Positions 37,398-48,083 of a stretch of 64,000 nucleotides of DNA are shown here, piece by piece (the first letter of the stretch is position 1; each line of letters begins with the position of its first letter). Origin of the DNA: Amia ocellicauda (Eukaryota; Chordata; Actinopteri; Amiiformes; Amiidae); assembly GCF_036373705.1 (NCBI RefSeq), contig NC_089864.1:4555001-4619000 (forward strand), read 5' to 3'. The translations under genes were made by a program, and so were the position numbers. The notes under the pieces are model-generated. The model was given only the letters and a program-made list of their open reading frames with translations, had not been told where the DNA came from and did no database searches.

Positions 37398-37633
37398 CCG
37401 TGCAGCCTGTAAGTCTGCAAAGACACAAAGAGAAAAGAGTCTTAACAACTACAGATGAGTCAGTGACCTGTGGGGTCCCTCAAGGACAGCTTGCTATGAA
37501 CACAGTTTGCAGCTAATACTTTTATCTTTACTTCAACTACTAGTTATTCTAATAATAATAATGCAAACACATCAACTGTATATCTTTTACACTATCATTC
37601 ATGTTATCACCCAGTCATAGTAAACTATATATA

Positions 37634-38169
37634 CACCGATCAGCCATAACATTATGACCACTGACAGGTGAAGTGAATAACACTGATAATCTCGTTATCA
37701 TGGCACCTGAGTGAGTCAATGAGTGCGATATATTAAGCAACAAGTGAACATTTGTCCTTAAAGTAGCTGCAGACCAGTCAGGGTGCCCATGCTGACCCCT
37801 GTCCACTGCTGAAAGTGCCTACCATGGGCACGTGAGCATCAGAACTGGACCATGGAGCAATGGAAGAAGGTGGCCTGGTCTGATAAATCATGAGTTCAAA
37901 GTGTTGACTTGGCCCCCAAATTCCCCAGATCTCAATCCAATCGAGCATCTGTGGGATGTGCTGGACAAACAAGTCCGATCCATGGAGACCCCACCTTGCA
38001 ACTTACAGGACTTAAAGGATCTGCTGCTAACATCTTGGTGCCAGATACCACAGCACACCTTCAGAGGTCTAGTGGAGTCCATGCCTCGACAGGTCAGGGC
38101 TGTTTTGGTGGAAAATTACACAATTACACAATATTAGGCAGGTGGTCATAATGTTATGGCTGATCGGTG
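37634..38169 (+). mobile_element. Internally deleted Tc1-like element
   Basis: Perfect-looking inverted ends (CACCGATCAGCCATAACATT and its complement at the right) are flanked by TA. Inside, a transposase stump jumps from the VAWSDK-type first catalytic region (about 37,880) straight to LTWPPNSPDLNPIEHLWD, so the DNA around the second catalytic Asp is deleted. Non-autonomous. Confidence 0.85.
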
Positions 38170-38191
38170 TATATATATATATATATATATA

Positions 38192-39413
38192 CACTCACCT
38201 AAAGGATTATTAGGAACACCTGTTCAATTTTTCATTAATGCAATTATCTAAATCAACCAATCACATGGCAGTTGCTTCAATGCATTTAGGGGTGTGGTCC
38301 TGGTCAAGACAATCTCCTGAACTCCAAACTGAATGTCTGAATGGGAAAGAAAGGTGATTTAAGCAATTTTGAGCGTGGCATGGTTGTTGGTGCCAGACGG
38401 GCCGGTCTGAGTATTTCACAATCTGCTCAGTTACTGGGATTTTCACGCACAACCATTTCTAGGGTTTACAAAGAATGGTGTGAAAAGGGAAAAACATCCA
38501 GTATGCGGCAGTCCTGTGGGCGAAAATGCCTTGTTGATGCTAGAGGTCAGAGGAGAATGGGCCGACTGATTCAAGCTGATAGAAGAGCAACTTTGACTGA
38601 AATAACCACTCATTACAACCGAGGTATGCAGCAAAGCATTTGTGAAGCCACAACACGTACAACCTTGAGGCGGATGGGCTACAACAGCAGAAGACCCCAC
38701 CGGGTACCACTCATCTCCACTACAAATAGGAAAAAGAGGCTACAATTTGCACAAGCTCACCAAAATTGGACAGTTGAAGACTGGAAAAATGTTGCCTGGT
38801 CTGATAAGTCTCGATTTCTGTTGAGACATTCAGATGGTAGAGTCAGAATTTGGCGTAAACAGAATGAGAACATGGATCCATCATGCCTTGTTACCACTGT
38901 GCAGGCTGGTGGTGGTGGTGTAATGGTGTGGGGGATGTTTTCTTGGCACACTTTAGGCCCCTTAGTGCCAATTGGGCATCGTTTAAATGCCACAGCCTAC
39001 CTGAGCATTGTTTCTGACCATGTCCATCCCTTTATGACCACCATGTACCCATCCTCTGATGGCTACTTCCAGCAGGATAATGCACCATGTCACAAAGGTC
39101 GAATCATTTCAAATTGGTTTCTTGAACATGACAATGAGTTCACTGTACTAAAATGGCCCCCACAGTCACCAGATCTCAACCCAATAGAGCATCTTTGGGA
39201 TGTGGTGAAACAGGAGCTTCGTGCCCTGGATGTGCATCCCACAAATCTCCATCAACTGCAAGATGGTATCCTATCAATATGGGCCAACATTTCTAAAGAA
39301 TGCTTTCAGCACCTTGTTGAATCAATGCCACATAGAATTAAGGCAGTTCTGAAGGCGAAAGGGGGTCAAACACAGTATTAGTATAGTGTTCCTAATAATC
39401 CTTTAGGTGAGTG
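38192..39413 (+). mobile_element. Tc1-type DD36E transposon, structurally intact
   Basis: Terminal inverted repeats of 28 bp (30 with the TA) are identical between the two ends, flanked by TA. Length 1,222 bp. It holds one uninterrupted transposase ORF. The left flank is a TA tract shared with the neighbouring deleted Tc1-like element. Confidence 0.93.
38341..39381 (+). CDS. Tc1/mariner transposase, DD36E type, 346 aa
   Basis: Full-length open transposase. The N-terminus has a paired-type DNA-binding region (about residues 5-110; LSISQSAQLLGFSRTTISRV is a helix-turn-helix). The catalytic residues are Asp155 (VAWSDKSRF), Asp246 (FQQDNAPCH) and Glu283 (DLNPIEHLW). The second Asp and the Glu are separated by 36 residues, which matches the published DD36E (Incomer) grouping rather than classic DD34E. 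The residue after Asp155 is Lys here but Glu in the older copy at 5.5 kb, where SDE is the usual form, so activity may be reduced. Expression and activity are unknown. Confidence 0.9.
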   Translation: MGKKGDLSNFERGMVVGARRAGLSISQSAQLLGFSRTTISRVYKEWCEKGKTSSMRQSCGRKCLVDARGQRRMGRLIQADRRATLTEITTHYNRGMQQSICEATTRTTLRRMGYNSRRPHRVPLISTTNRKKRLQFAQAHQNWTVEDWKNVAWSDKSRFLLRHSDGRVRIWRKQNENMDPSCLVTTVQAGGGGVMVWGMFSWHTLGPLVPIGHRLNATAYLSIVSDHVHPFMTTMYPSSDGYFQQDNAPCHKGRIISNWFLEHDNEFTVLKWPPQSPDLNPIEHLWDVVKQELRALDVHPTNLHQLQDGILSIWANISKECFQHLVESMPHRIKAVLKAKGGQTQY

Positions 39414-39414
39414 T

Positions 39415-40061
39415 ATAGTCATTTACAAGGTGAGGTCTTGATGCACAGAGGACAAATGTATTTATTTTACATGCCAGGCCTGAGAGGCCCTGACATGGAA
39501 GCTCTCTACCTGTGTGGAGTCTCTTTGAACAGCAGAAGTTAATAGCTTACATACAATGTATGACATGTGGTTCGGTAGACAGGGCAGTCACAGGTTTCCC
39601 AAAGTGTTGTCTTGAGGTCAGGTCCCTGACTCTTGTAATGTTTGTGGTTGTCTTCCTGAGGAGGGGGATCATCATGGAAGCAGGTGTTTTCCTATTATGG
39701 CATACAAACTGCCCAGTCTCACAGTTTTCTTTAACAATGGACAATGGTAATCAATCATTATAATGCAACATCTTCAGCCCTGAGAGACGAACAAGAAACC
39801 ACAAACAAACATTAAGCTAACTGGTAACTGTGGGCTATTTATCTGTTTGGGTGTTCCTCTTGTCATAATAAACAGAAGTCAGAGTGGAGAGAAGAATGTC
39901 TAGAGGTTATGCCCTGAACAACTGCCTGTTGCTAGCTCGATAAATCTAATTTGCTCATTCTGCATATTATTATTAATATAAAACATTATACAGTTTATAT
40001 AAAACATGAATATTGGCTTGTCACAAGGTTGGAAATAATTATTTTTAATTTAAGTAACAAT
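39415..40061. other. Intergenic DNA, nothing recognised
   Basis: No coding or repeat signal seen between two transposons. Confidence 0.4.
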
Positions 40062-41496
40062 TGTGGTCCTTCAAACTTTGCTTTCGTCAAAGAATCCTGC
40101 ATTTGCAGCAATTGCAGCCTTGCAGACCTTTGGCATTCTAGTTGTCAATTTGTTGAGGTAATCTGAAGAGATTTCAACCCATGCTTCCTGAAGCACCTCC
40201 CACGAGTTGGATTGGCTTGATGGGCACTTCTTGGGTACCATATGGTCAAGCTGCTCCCACAACAGCTCAATAGGGTTGAGATCTGGTAACTGTGCTGGCC
40301 ACTCTATTATAGACAGAATACCAGCTGAATGCGTCTTCCGTAAATAGTTCTTGCATAGTTTGGAGCTGTGCTTTGGGTCATTGTCCTGTTGTAGGAAGAA
40401 ACTATCTCCAAACAAGCGCTGTCCACAGGGTATGGCATGGCATTGCAAAATGGAGTGATAGCCTTCCTTCTTCAAGATCCCTTTTACCCTGTACAAATCT
40501 CCATCTTTACCACCACCAAAGCACCCCAGACCATCACATTGTCTCCACCATGCCTGACTTGATGGCGTCAAGCACTCCTCCAGCATCTTTTCATTTGGTC
40601 TGCATCTCACAAATGTGATCCAAACACCTCAAACTTAGATTTGTCTGTCCATAACACTTTTTCTAATCTTCCTCTGTCCAGTGTCTGCATTCTTAGGCCC
40701 ATCTTAATCTTTTATTTTTATTGGCCGGTCGGAGATATAGCTTTTTCTTTGCAACTCTGCCTAGAAGGCCAGCATCCTGGAGTCGCCTCTTCACTGTTGA
40801 CATTGAGACTGGTGTTTTGCAGGTACTATTTAATGAAGCTGCCAGTTGAGGACTTGTGAGGCGTCTTTTCTCAAACTAGACACTCTAATGTATTTGTCCT
40901 CTTGCTCACTTGTGCACTGGGGCCTCCACTCCTCTTCCTATTCTGGTTAGAGCCAGTCTGTGCTGTTCTGTGAAGGGAGTAGTACACAGCGTTGTACGAG
41001 ATCTTTAGTTTCTCGCATGGAAAAGCCTTAATTTCTCAGAACAAGAACAGACATGAGTTTCAGAAGAAAGTTATTTGTTTCTGGCCATTTTGAGCCTGTA
41101 ATCAAACCCATAAATGCTGATGCTCTAGTCTAAGCTAGTCTAAAAATGGCCAGTTTTATTGCTTCTTTAAATCAGCACAATAGTTTTATCTGTGCTAACA
41201 TAAATGCAAAAGGGTTTTCTAATGATCAGTTAGCCTTTTAAAATGATAAACTTGGTTTAGCAAACATAACATTACATAGGAACACAGGACTGATGATTGC
41301 TGATAATGGGGCTCTGTATGCCTGTGTAGATATTCCATTACAAATCAGCCATTTCCAGTTACAATAGTCATTTACAACATTAACAATGTCTACACTGTAT
41401 TTCTGATCAATTTGATGTTATTTTAATGTACAAAAATTCATTTTCTTTCGGAAACAAGGACATTTCTAAGTGACCCTAAACTTTTGAATGTTAGTG
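40062..41496 (-). mobile_element. Tc1-like DD38E element, decayed
   Basis: The 5' end is at 41,496 (minus strand starts CACTAACATTCAAAAG), flanked by TA on that side only; the other end is lost. The transposase C-terminal half is open at 40,610-40,071 with FLQQDNDPKHSSK and LPDLNPIELLWE. Thirty-eight residues separate Asp and Glu, as in the DD38E (Intruder) grouping. The N-terminal half is broken by stops and frameshifts. Confidence 0.75.
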
Positions 41497-41510
41497 TATA
41501 TATATATATA

Positions 41511-41700
41511 CTACTGGTCACAAGTTTTAGAACACCCCTATTTTTCCAGTTTTCATTGAAATGTAAGCAGTTCAAGTCCAGTGAATAACTTGAATAGGTA
41601 TAACGTTACGCAGTAAACTGCCAGAGGTTAAAAAACAAGTTTAGGTTAACAAAAACTGAAAAATAATGTATATTTCATAGTTATATACTGTGTTACCCCA
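41511..41700. mobile_element. End of another Tc1-like element
   Basis: CTACTGGTCACAAGTTTTAG and AACACCCCTATTTTTCC after a TA tract have the form of a Tc1-type terminal repeat common in fish. The opposite end and any transposase are absent. Confidence 0.5.
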
Positions 41701-42249
41701 TCCTCTTAAGCACTACTAACAGTGTTACGCACAGCTCCTGTGCATAGATGTTACACTGCACTCCTACAATTCACACATCTTATGAAAGCTTATTCTCTTG
41801 CCTACCAGCATGTTTCATTCTCAAACACATGCGATTTAGAGTTACCGTGTCACCCGCCACCATTCAGTGCCCAGGGGATAAAAGCACAATCTTCTCCGGG
41901 GGGGGGGTCTCATTCAGACGGTCACAGTTCACTCAGTTTCAATCAGATTTCTTTGCAAATAGGCTTGTTTTGTTTTGTTTTAATCCAGTATATATTATTT
42001 GGTTTTCTATCAAAGAGACTTAGCTCTATCTATTGACATTTCGAGCTCTCTACTGGTGTGTTGCTTCCACCAAAATGTGGATGGTCTTGTTTTGATCAGT
42101 AGACTGTCTGGTTCCAAAATGTCATAATTGTCAATCTTTTCTGAGATTTTGTATTCCTACTCAGACCAAGTAACCCTCCACCCCCCCATTTCAAAATGTG
42201 GGGGGGGGGGGGGTATAAAACCAAAACAGAGAATGCCTCACATATACAT
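41701..42249. other. Intergenic DNA with a C/G-run hairpin
   Basis: Mostly unrecognised. At 42,176-42,213 a run of C and a run of about 14 G flank CATTTCAAAATGTG and could fold into a hairpin. Confidence 0.4.
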
Positions 42250-42264
42250 GCTGAACTGTAGTTT

Positions 42265-42321
42265 TGCACTTTGTTTTGCACTCATGTTGTAAGTCGCCCT
42301 CGATAAGGGTGTCTGCCAAGA

Positions 42322-42361
<40 letters not shown>
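42265..42361 (+). repeat. LINE/SINE 3' tail and (AAT)n
   Basis: TTGTAAGTCGCCCTCGATAA and GGTGTCTGCCAAGAAATAAT form the 3' tail shared by L2-like LINEs and SINEs of fish, running into about 13 AAT units (42,322-42,361). A second such tail is at 58,233-58,275. Confidence 0.65.
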
Positions 42362-42433
42362 TACATACCATATATACACACAGCTATCTGTAAGTTCTGT
42401 CTTTCAGGAAGCAACAATCTCTCAATATCATGA

Positions 42434-42444
42434 TTATTATTATT

Positions 42445-42496
<52 letters not shown>

Positions 42497-42560
42497 ATGA
42501 TATTATTATTACATTATTAATAATAATAAAATATATAATAATACAATAATAATAATATAA
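42434..42560. repeat. (ATT)n/(AAT)n palindromic microsatellite
   Basis: ATT units run into AAT units and back, so the block is self-complementary and may form long AT hairpins. Confidence 0.9.
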
Positions 42561-42736
42561 TAAAAACTGTCAATTATCTAGTTAAAACCCAGCCTTTAGA
42601 ATCAAGGGATGACTTCATGCAAAGTATCTGCATTATTTGCAACCAGCTTTGCCTTTGATGGAGTTTAAATCAAGTCTTTATACTGTGAGCGAGTACTCAA
42701 GCACCATTATAGGGCACAGACAGTAATATTGTTAAA

Positions 42737-43152
42737 CTATGGCAAACTGTATAGTCTTACAGTGCACTGCATTCCTGTAACACACTATACTCTAAAACAA
42801 GACAATTTAACACTGGAGTACATGATTCGTAACATTGTATAATAAATGCACAAGAATTGTGTGATGCACTTCTGGAATCTGTGGAAATCTACTGCAGAGG
42901 GATGGCACACGATCAGAAACTAATCCTAGATCGAATCAAAATTTTGATGTACATAAGTCTCACAAGTGCAAACCAGTCATTTTAAGCCTTTAGTCATAAG
43001 TACTCATTTAGTCTATAGACACAGACTGAAGACACATTCACAGGGATACTAATAAAATAACAAAACACAAGAAGCTGGAAGTCTGTGGTTCACTACAACA
43101 CCACTACAACATAAAGTGTTTGTTTACCCTTATAAAACCGTACATTGTCAAA
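42737..43152. repeat. Duplicated block A (copy 1)
   Basis: 416 bp repeated at 44,243-44,658 with offset 1,506. I see one substitution (A at 42,977, G in the other copy). No gene is visible inside. Confidence 0.92.
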
Positions 43153-44244
43153 CCCCCCCTCATGTCAGTAATAAGGCGAATTAGGTCTCTAAAGTCCCTT
43201 CCTAACAAGGCCTCTGTAACCCTCCACTGCCTTCCCCAAGATGGCCGCTCCACCACCCCACCCTAGGTAAGTCTTTGTTTGGGAGGGTTTTTTCAAGCAT
43301 CTTTAACTGAGGGATTAGCCTGCTCCACCACAATTCTCCTAATATTTCTAGTACTTATACTATCAGAACATGTCAGTTCCCCACCCCTTGTACTTTTGTT
43401 CACAGTTCTCAGTTACATAACACAGGTCCCCTCTCAACTCAGGCTAATATTCTGTGCCTTATCCTTTGGACTCAAGGCCAAGATTTGAGGAAAAAAAGTA
43501 AACCCTGTTCTCTGGGGGTACACACAGTTTAAGGCTTGGGCCTAATGGTGCCCCCCCTTCCAGGAAATGTAAATTAAGCACTAGAAAAGAGATGGGAGTA
43601 AACATTATGTAAAAACATATGAAAATCAGTTCCTGTAGAGTTTGTCTTTTTTTTTTTTGATGATTACTAAATTAACATATGTATTCTGCCAAATTGTATA
43701 TCAATAACATTATCTAAGAGTATTTTTTTACGATTCATGGTTTATATTTTGTTTTGATTTAGGGTAAACAGCCCATGACCTAATTTGTCAGCATGTACAT
43801 AAGTATTTCATTAATCCAGTTAAACAGCTTAATCAGACTCATTGAACAATACCATTACAGATCATTCAAATGTGTGAATTATGAGTGAAACGTATTATAG
43901 GAGATTTAAAGAGCACGACTTGACAATTTCCATTTTACTTCATAGTCACAGCGGTATCGCGGCCATGAAGGGGTGAGAGATCAGTGTGCGCCCGGTGAGG
44001 AGGCGGCTCTCACACAGCCGGGTTCCCATCAGCTTATTTCTGTAATAGCCACAGGTCAAGCTTTTTAATTGATATAATGATATCTACGCAATTATTTAGT
44101 TTATTTGGTTTAATAGCATTGCTGGTCAGAATATGGTTGTGAAAGATGATAAACAAATCAGCAAAAAGTTTAGTTTTGAAGAATATATCGCACTTCTAGA
44201 ATTTGAATATATTAGCCTAGTTAATCCTAATAAGACGAAGTTCT
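43153..44244. repeat. Duplicated block B (copy 1)
   Basis: About 1,092 bp, almost identical to 46,427-47,518. Differences seen: a one-base change in the opening C run and GATATCTACG versus GATATCCACG. It begins exactly where block A copy 1 ends and stops exactly where A copy 2 begins. ORFs inside are short and not protein-like. Confidence 0.92.
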
Positions 44245-44658
44245 ATGGCAAACTGTATAGTCTTACAGTGCACTGCATTCCTGTAACACACTATACTCTA
44301 AAACAAGACAATTTAACACTGGAGTACATGATTCGTAACATTGTATAATAAATGCACAAGAATTGTGTGATGCACTTCTGGAATCTGTGGAAATCTACTG
44401 CAGAGGGATGGCACACGATCAGAAACTAATCCTAGATCGAATCAAAATTTTGATGTACATAAGTCTCACAAGTGCAAACCAGTCGTTTTAAGCCTTTAGT
44501 CATAAGTACTCATTTAGTCTATAGACACAGACTGAAGACACATTCACAGGGATACTAATAAAATAACAAAACACAAGAAGCTGGAAGTCTGTGGTTCACT
44601 ACAACACCACTACAACATAAAGTGTTTGTTTACCCTTATAAAACCGTACATTGTCAAA
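44243..44658. repeat. Duplicated block A (copy 2)
   Basis: Direct repeat of 42,737-43,152; the junction with block B overlaps by about two bases (CT). Confidence 0.92.
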
Positions 44659-44891
44659 TCATTATAGTGGCAAATTGTTTTTTAATTTATAATAAGAAGT
44701 GTCTCCTGACAATATATGAAACCACACTGTGTTTGTTCAGGTTTGTTTATTTGTACTTTGCAGCTCAATGTTATGGCAAAGCTTAGATTCAGTGCCCCCC
44801 TACTGGAGTAAGTTTAGAGACCCAAAGCTAACTGGGAATCAATCAACAGGGTCTTATAACATGCTTAACTAGTAATACAGCAGCCACTTAC

Positions 44892-45060
44892 CTTAGTATT
44901 TTCGCTTATTTGCAGGAGAGAAAAGCTCTGCTGTGTGTGTGTATATGAGGCTCCTCAATCAGGTCAATGAATGGAATATCTGAGAACTAGAGGCAAGATT
45001 AGAGCCGGCATTCAAATCCCCACAGACTGATTTGCATGTTTCCTTTGGAAGCTGAAGCAC
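44892..45060 (-). other. Candidate exon, second copy
   Basis: A 169-bp paralogue of 25,266-25,432. The acceptor (AGCTGCAG) and donor (AAG|GTAAGT) are preserved; the reading frame is not. Confidence 0.35.
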
Positions 45061-45269
45061 CTGCAGCTCAATGTGAAAAATCAATTAAAGCAAACAAAAA
45101 ATAAAAAACAATACAAAAAACCTAACATACACACACACACTCACACGCACACACTAACAACCACAGAAACACTGACACACTTGCGTACACGCCCACACAA
45201 GCACACTAACCCCAAGCACACAACACAATCCACAAAGAAATGGTTAATTGATCATTAATTCAACATTTT

Positions 45270-45490
45270 GCAATTGCCATCTCAGTCTCTCAACTTGAAT
45301 CCCATTGAAAAAATGGGAATTGAAGAGGGCAGTTCATATGCGCAGACTGAAAGATATCAAGGATCTGGAAAGATTCTGTATGGAGGAATGGTCTATGATC
45401 TCTTCCAATGTGTTCTCCATGAGGCAAAACAAGGGTGCCAATATTGTGACACGTATTTTATTTCAAAATAAATGTATTATTGTGAAATGT
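45270..45490 (+). mobile_element. Tc1-like transposase C-terminal relic
   Basis: A frame reads KRAVHMRRLKDIKDLERFCM and EEWSMISSNVF, preceded in another frame by SLNLNPIE, the C-terminal part of a Tc1-type transposase. Frameshifted, no terminal repeats. Confidence 0.7.
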
Positions 45491-45621
45491 TTAAATTTGG
45501 TTGATTCCTTGCTATTCTGATGTAGTAAAATACCAATATTGCTCATTATTGATTTGAGTGCTCGGGCCTTGCCTTGGTGGGACAAGCAGGACGTATAGTT
45601 TATACGTTTGTAGTTTATAAT

Positions 45622-45698
45622 TGTGGGCCCACCTCCCTTGGGTGAATGGGTAGCTGTGGTGGTGGCAGTTGGTTTGAACCACACCTTGGAAGTACTGA
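45622..45698 (+). pseudogene. Internally deleted relic of the 63.3-kb gene
   Basis: WAHLPWVNG-type coding (45,626-45,650) is followed after about 25 bp by DNA matching the last codons of the 63.3-kb ORF (GGTTTGAACCACACCTTGGA). Nearly the whole gene between these points is gone. Confidence 0.6.
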
Positions 45699-45700
45699 GA

Positions 45701-46426
45701 AAGGTGAGAATTGATCAGAACATAGTCTAAGTATTCAAGATCCACATGCTAGAAGTATAGTATGACTGGGCAGCCCTTGTTCAGTTGTATAGAGATGGTG
45801 AGTGAAAGATCAAAAGTTGAAGCCCATGTATCAAAACCCTAAATCTCCTAATGTGGCTAATGTTATCCCATGTATTAATATTATTATTATGTTTTAAATG
45901 TGTTTTATTGTTATTATTATTATTATTCATTCTTGTTGTGGACCAAGGGCCAGAACAGGTGTGCAGACAAGCAAAAAAAAGTGGTGTCCAGAAAAACTTA
46001 GTTTATTCATAGTCACTGGTTATGAAAAACATCCATAAGGAATAAAACTCAGTCCAAAAAAGAAACAAAAACAAAAGAAACAAAAATCCCATCAGCAGGA
46101 TAACTAATGCCCCACAGCTTCCTAGTCCCAGGTTCGCTGTTAACTATATATTTAGCATATATTTAGCATTAGGTAGCACTCCTGCCCACTCCAGCATCAT
46201 CTTCCCCACTGACTCCTTGGTCCCACTTTTCTACTTTTGTTCACTTAGGTACGCCCACTGGACCAAACCATTAGACAATCATGGTGGCAAGAAAAAAAGA
46301 GAAATTACACAACCCCGTACATTGCCAAAATAATTTGACATAAACGTAATAACTTATAATGAAATAGTCTGAAGGAATAAACCTAACCTATGAACTATGG
46401 AAACTACATTCCACACCAAGACCTTA
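45701..46426. other. Intergenic DNA, nothing recognised
   Basis: No coding signal or repeat ends seen up to block B copy 2. Confidence 0.4.
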
Positions 46427-47518
46427 ACCCCCCTCATGTCAGTAATAAGGCGAATTAGGTCTCTAAAGTCCCTTCCTAACAAGGCCTCTGTAACCCTCCA
46501 CTGCCTTCCCCAAGATGGCCGCTCCACCACCCCACCCTAGGTAAGTCTTTGTTTGGGAGGGTTTTTTCAAGCATCTTTAACTGAGGGATTAGCCTGCTCC
46601 ACCACAATTCTCCTAATATTTCTAGTACTTATACTATCAGAACATGTCAGTTCCCCACCCCTTGTACTTTTGTTCACAGTTCTCAGTTACATAACACAGG
46701 TCCCCTCTCAACTCAGGCTAATATTCTGTGCCTTATCCTTTGGACTCAAGGCCAAGATTTGAGGAAAAAAAGTAAACCCTGTTCTCTGGGGGTACACACA
46801 GTTTAAGGCTTGGGCCTAATGGTGCCCCCCCTTCCAGGAAATGTAAATTAAGCACTAGAAAAGAGATGGGAGTAAACATTATGTAAAAACATATGAAAAT
46901 CAGTTCCTGTAGAGTTTGTCTTTTTTTTTTTTGATGATTACTAAATTAACATATGTATTCTGCCAAATTGTATATCAATAACATTATCTAAGAGTATTTT
47001 TTTACGATTCATGGTTTATATTTTGTTTTGATTTAGGGTAAACAGCCCATGACCTAATTTGTCAGCATGTACATAAGTATTTCATTAATCCAGTTAAACA
47101 GCTTAATCAGACTCATTGAACAATACCATTACAGATCATTCAAATGTGTGAATTATGAGTGAAACGTATTATAGGAGATTTAAAGAGCACGACTTGACAA
47201 TTTCCATTTTACTTCATAGTCACAGCGGTATCGCGGCCATGAAGGGGTGAGAGATCAGTGTGCGCCCGGTGAGGAGGCGGCTCTCACACAGCCGGGTTCC
47301 CATCAGCTTATTTCTGTAATAGCCACAGGTCAAGCTTTTTAATTGATATAATGATATCCACGCAATTATTTAGTTTATTTGGTTTAATAGCATTGCTGGT
47401 CAGAATATGGTTGTGAAAGATGATAAACAAATCAGCAAAAAGTTTAGTTTTGAAGAATATATCGCACTTCTAGAATTTGAATATATTAGCCTAGTTAATC
47501 CTAATAAGACGAAGTTCT
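46427..47518. repeat. Duplicated block B (copy 2)
   Basis: Near-identical to 43,153-44,244 but without flanking A blocks. It sits about 0.5 kb 3' of the H2B gene, and is probably the older location, because the sequence continues without a repeat boundary there. Confidence 0.9.
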
Positions 47519-48017
47519 CTTAATGCTTATAAGCCTGGTTTGAAGCTCTCCCGCTGATCAATGTGTAACACCTTAATTATAAAAGAGATGTGACACAATC
47601 ATAAACCGGTAAGAAATGCATGCTTATTTATTTTTTTAATTAAACCAATTTAAGGTTAATATTATCTGGCATAAATCAACTGCTTGCTTACGGTTTTCAT
47701 TACATTTTATGTATTTCGATATTTACGATTATATAGTACGTTATTAAATATAAATTGAAATGCTGTCGATTCAGTCATTGGTCTAAACAACCCAGAAGTA
47801 AACCGAATAATGCAAATTAGACCAAACAAAAACTGTACATTTATGTAAATTGTTACAACCTGCGTATTAAAGGAATGTTTAAGGCTTGGCTTTTAAATTG
47901 AAAATAAAACCACCATTTTAACATTGAACTACAGAACGCCTTAACATTCCTCACATAAAAATCGCTCCAATAAAAAACAAAACTGCCGAGACATGCGGCG
48001 GACGGCTAAACCAACAT
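47519..48017. other. DNA 3' of the H2B gene
   Basis: AT-rich flank with no recognised feature. Confidence 0.45.
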
Positions 48018-48059
48018 GGCGTCTCTTTTGCCGACAGGGTGGCGGCTCTTAAAAGAGCC
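48018..48059 (-). terminator. Histone H2B mRNA 3' stem-loop and downstream element
   Basis: 48,044-48,059 is a 6-bp-stem hairpin (minus GGCTCTTTTAAGAGCC), the canonical replication-dependent histone 3' end signal, 24 bases after the stop. A purine-rich CAAAAGAGA (about 48,021-48,030) follows as the probable U7 snRNP site. So this mRNA should end without a poly(A) tail. Confidence 0.93.
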
Positions 48060-48083
48060 TTTGTGGCGCCGCTGCGGCCGCAG

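Larger units (their letters stand above)
44770..45700. repeat. Older segmental duplication of 25.14-25.93 kb
   Basis: The order candidate exon, CA-rich tract, Tc1 scrap and relic of the 63-kb gene is the same as at 25,140-25,930, with clear divergence. Confidence 0.75.

Noticed and set aside
42322-42361. Regular spacing as a CRISPR-like array
   Set aside because: A simple AAT microsatellite in a eukaryotic genome; no spacers.
43279-43488. 69-residue hydrophobic ORF, identical at 46,553-46,762
   Set aside because: Its repetition is explained by the block B duplication. Composition is that of a chance ORF and there is no known motif.
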